Assembly: GCA_012961365.1 (NCBI GenBank)
Contig: DTZN01000196.1
Span: forward strand, 1 to 6,155
Reading direction: 5' to 3'
DNA from: Hydrogenothermaceae bacterium
Lineage (GTDB): Bacteria; Aquificota; Aquificia; Aquificales; Hydrogenothermaceae
Length of the DNA: 6,155 nucleotides
Below are positions 4,946 to 6,155 of the stretch, in pieces. Below the pieces are notes generated by a model. It saw only the letters and a list, made by a program, of their open reading frames with translations, was not told where the DNA came from and made no database searches. The stretch's first letter is position 1; each line of letters starts with the position of its first letter. The position numbers were made by a program, and so were the translations under genes.

Positions 4946-5706
4946 AGAATTTTTTATTAAGGCTTATTTCTGCTTTAATTCTTGGAACAATAGTTGTGTT
5001 TGGTATTTTATATGTAAATAAGTTCTTGTTTTTTCTGATAACTGCTTTTATTGTGTCTTTGGCAACTTATGAAATAGGGAATTTACTAAAAGTTAAATCT
5101 GAAAATATAAACCCTATTGAGCTAGCAGTTATGGGTTTTTTTTCTTCTAGCGTTTTTTTATTTTTTAATATTTATATTGCTTTGATTTTAATATTCTTAT
5201 ATTCATTTTCTAAATCAATTAAAAGCTGGAAATTAGAAGATTTATCTTTTTACATTTTTTCCCTTACTTATACAGTTTTTTTTATTTCTACAGTAGCTAT
5301 TTTATTTGAGATAGACAAATATTTGCTATTTGTTCTTTTTGCTACGGTATGGGCTGGAGATACTATGGCATATGTAATAGGTAAATTTTTAGGAAAAAGG
5401 AAATTGGCTCCAAGAGTATCTCCTAAAAAAACAATTGAAGGAGCAATAGGTAGTATTGCTGGTTCGCTTGTTTTTGGGATATTTGCTGCTTATTATTTTA
5501 ATCATATAGAAACCATACCAGCTATAGTTATAGCTTCAGTTATAATGCAAATTGGAGATTTGTTTGAGAGTTTTATAAAAAGACAGGTAGGAAAAAAAGA
5601 CAGTTCAAATTTAATACCGGGGCACGGAGGTATCCTAGATAGGATAGATGCATTAATATTTGCAAGTGTTGTTTTTGTTGCTTACTATAAACTAATCTCT
5701 ATCTAA
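4942..5706 (+). CDS. cdsA: Phosphatidate cytidylyltransferase (CDP-diacylglycerol synthase)
   Basis: The enzyme makes CDP-diacylglycerol from CTP and phosphatidic acid in the inner membrane, the entry point to all phospholipid head groups. The protein has 254 residues and is very hydrophobic, with about seven or eight membrane segments. It shows WAGDTMAYVIGKFLGKRKL (137-155), SPKKTIEGAIGS (160-171), IGDLFES (204-210), and the family signature running from S210 through KR (213-214), KKD (218-220), PGHGG (226-230) and DRID (233-236). The catalytic acidic residues are present. The start ATG overlaps the uppS stop by four bases with only a weak purine-rich stretch before it, which suggests translational coupling. 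It is the last gene of the operon, and its final 15 bases overlap the 3' end of cutA on the other strand. Confidence 0.97.
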   Translation: MKNFLLRLISALILGTIVVFGILYVNKFLFFLITAFIVSLATYEIGNLLKVKSENINPIELAVMGFFSSSVFLFFNIYIALILIFLYSFSKSIKSWKLEDLSFYIFSLTYTVFFISTVAILFEIDKYLLFVLFATVWAGDTMAYVIGKFLGKRKLAPRVSPKKTIEGAIGSIAGSLVFGIFAAYYFNHIETIPAIVIASVIMQIGDLFESFIKRQVGKKDSSNLIPGHGGILDRIDALIFASVVFVAYYKLISI

Positions 5707-6015
5707 AGTTTCATCTATCCATGTTAAATAATCCTTAAAGCCCATAATAATAGGCATTGCAATAATTTCAGGAACAGTATAAGGATGTAATTCTTTTACC
5801 ATTTTTACTAAGTCTTCAAATTTATCCTCTCTGGTTTTTATTATTAATAAATTTTCTGTATCATCTTCAATATTACCTTGCCAATAGTAAATAGAGTTAA
5901 CTTCTGATTTGGTTATGTTTACACAGGCTGCTAATTTTTCTTCTACAAGACTTTTTGCAATTTTTTTACCTATATCAAAATCTGGGACTGTTATTAAAAT
6001 CATAATATACTTCAC
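5692..6015 (-). CDS. cutA: CutA1 divalent-cation tolerance protein
   Basis: The protein has 107 residues, typical for CutA1, a small ferredoxin-like-fold protein that forms very stable trimers. E. coli cutA mutants were described as altered in divalent-metal (copper) tolerance; the molecular role remains unclear. It shows EKLAACVN (26-33), SIYYWQGNIEDD (41-52), LLIIKTRED (56-64), HPYTVPEIIAMPI (77-89) and YLTWIDE (96-102). Possible metal ligands are C31, H77 and E83. The start chosen is GTG 6013-6015 because a GGGGG tract (6023-6027) stands seven bases upstream. An ATG four codons later (6001-6003) would also suit the family N-terminus but has poorer SD spacing. The gene is single on the minus strand and overlaps cdsA by 15 bp tail-to-tail. 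It is about 5 kb from the metal ATPase and not co-transcribed with it. Confidence 0.95.
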   Translation of the reverse strand: MKYIMILITVPDFDIGKKIAKSLVEEKLAACVNITKSEVNSIYYWQGNIEDDTENLLIIKTREDKFEDLVKMVKELHPYTVPEIIAMPIIMGFKDYLTWIDETLDRD

Positions 6016-6043
6016 TTGTAAACCCCCTTTTAAATTTTATTTC

Positions 6044-6072
6044 ATAATATTTTAAATAAAAAAATTTATAAA
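6044..6072 (-). promoter_or_regulatory. Weak candidate promoter of cutA
   Basis: On the minus strand, TTTATA (6067-6072) and TATTAT (6044-6049) are 17 bases apart, about 28 bases before the GTG start. The spacing is right but the -35 box is poor and the DNA is very AT-rich, so it is a suggestion only. Confidence 0.25.
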
Positions 6073-6110
6073 GTATTAAGTTAGAGAGTAGATTAATGTA
6101 AAATAAAGAT

Positions 6111-6155
6111 ATGAAGTGTGTATATTGTAAATCAGAGAGACTGTAAAAAACGGTA
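6111..6155 (+). pseudogene. Start of a zinc-ribbon insertion-sequence transposase, out of frame; cut by the window edge
   Basis: From ATG 6111 the reading is MKCVYCKSERL followed by TAA (6144-6146). In the next frame the sequence continues GTA AAA AAC GGT (6143-6154), that is VKNG. Joined, C-V-Y-C-K-S-E-R-L-V-K-N-G matches the N-terminal zinc ribbon of IS1/InsA-type transposases, where a CxxC pair is followed by a VKNG-like block. One missing base near 6141-6143 would explain the break. No clear Shine-Dalgarno precedes the ATG, and I found no convincing terminal inverted repeat in 6028-6110. Only 45 bases are visible, so this could also be chance. If real, it is a broken copy or a gene remnant. 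Confidence 0.4.

Noticed and set aside
6145..6151. AAAAAAC heptamer as an IS1-type programmed -1 frameshift site
   Set aside because: The in-frame stop TAA (6144-6146) comes before the heptamer could be used in the MKCVYC frame, and in IS1 the shift lies at the end of insA, not in the zinc ribbon. A simple base loss explains it better.
1..6155. CRISPR array, tRNA or rRNA gene, toxin-antitoxin or defence system
   Set aside because: No regularly spaced repeats, no tRNA or rRNA signatures and no such protein families are visible; nearly all the DNA is covered by recognised housekeeping genes.

Overview
The window is strongly AT-rich, densely packed chromosomal DNA from a Gram-negative-type bacterium. 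A lipoprotein with a YbgF/CpoB-like architecture and envelope genes (uppS, cdsA) point to an outer membrane. The low GC, the lysine/glutamate-rich proteins, the DUF2203 and BFN families and the gene content would fit a member of the Aquificota such as a Sulfurihydrogenibium relative. That assignment is an inference from general resemblance, with no search behind it.

Layout, left to right. (1) Positions 1-941, minus strand: a heavy-metal P1B-type ATPase, probably CopA-like, running off the left edge. Its N-terminal metal-binding (HMA) part and its membrane/actuator part lie in different frames and overlap by 65 nt across a run of eight A residues. (2) 1021-1443, minus: a DUF2203 protein. (3) 1444-1648: a 205-bp divergent intergenic region with a plausible promoter and several short repeats. 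(4) 1649-2233, plus: a BFN/DUF151 'bifunctional nuclease' domain protein. (5) 2263-3279, minus: asd, aspartate-semialdehyde dehydrogenase, with a hairpin after its stop. (6) 3347-5706, plus: a compact operon of a 67-residue two-helix membrane protein, a YbgF/CpoB-like TPR lipoprotein, uppS and cdsA; the last three overlap or nearly touch. (7) 5692-6015, minus: cutA, whose 3' end overlaps cdsA by 15 bp tail-to-tail. (8) 6016-6155: AT-rich DNA ending in what looks like the start of a zinc-ribbon insertion-sequence transposase, already out of frame after 11 codons.

The common theme is the cell envelope. UppS makes the lipid carrier for peptidoglycan and other wall polymers. Asd supplies the precursor of diaminopimelate as well as Lys/Thr/Met. 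CdsA makes the CDP-diacylglycerol for phospholipids. The TPR lipoprotein resembles the factor that links wall synthesis with outer-membrane constriction. The P-type ATPase and CutA are both metal-related but are about 5 kb apart and not in one operon.

The observation most worth following is the frame break inside the P-type ATPase. It sits on a homopolymer between the HMA domain and the transporter core. It could be a slippage site that yields a separate membrane-anchored metal-binding protein plus the full pump, a real inactivating mutation, or a sequencing error. The rest of the window is ordinary housekeeping DNA with some small points of interest.
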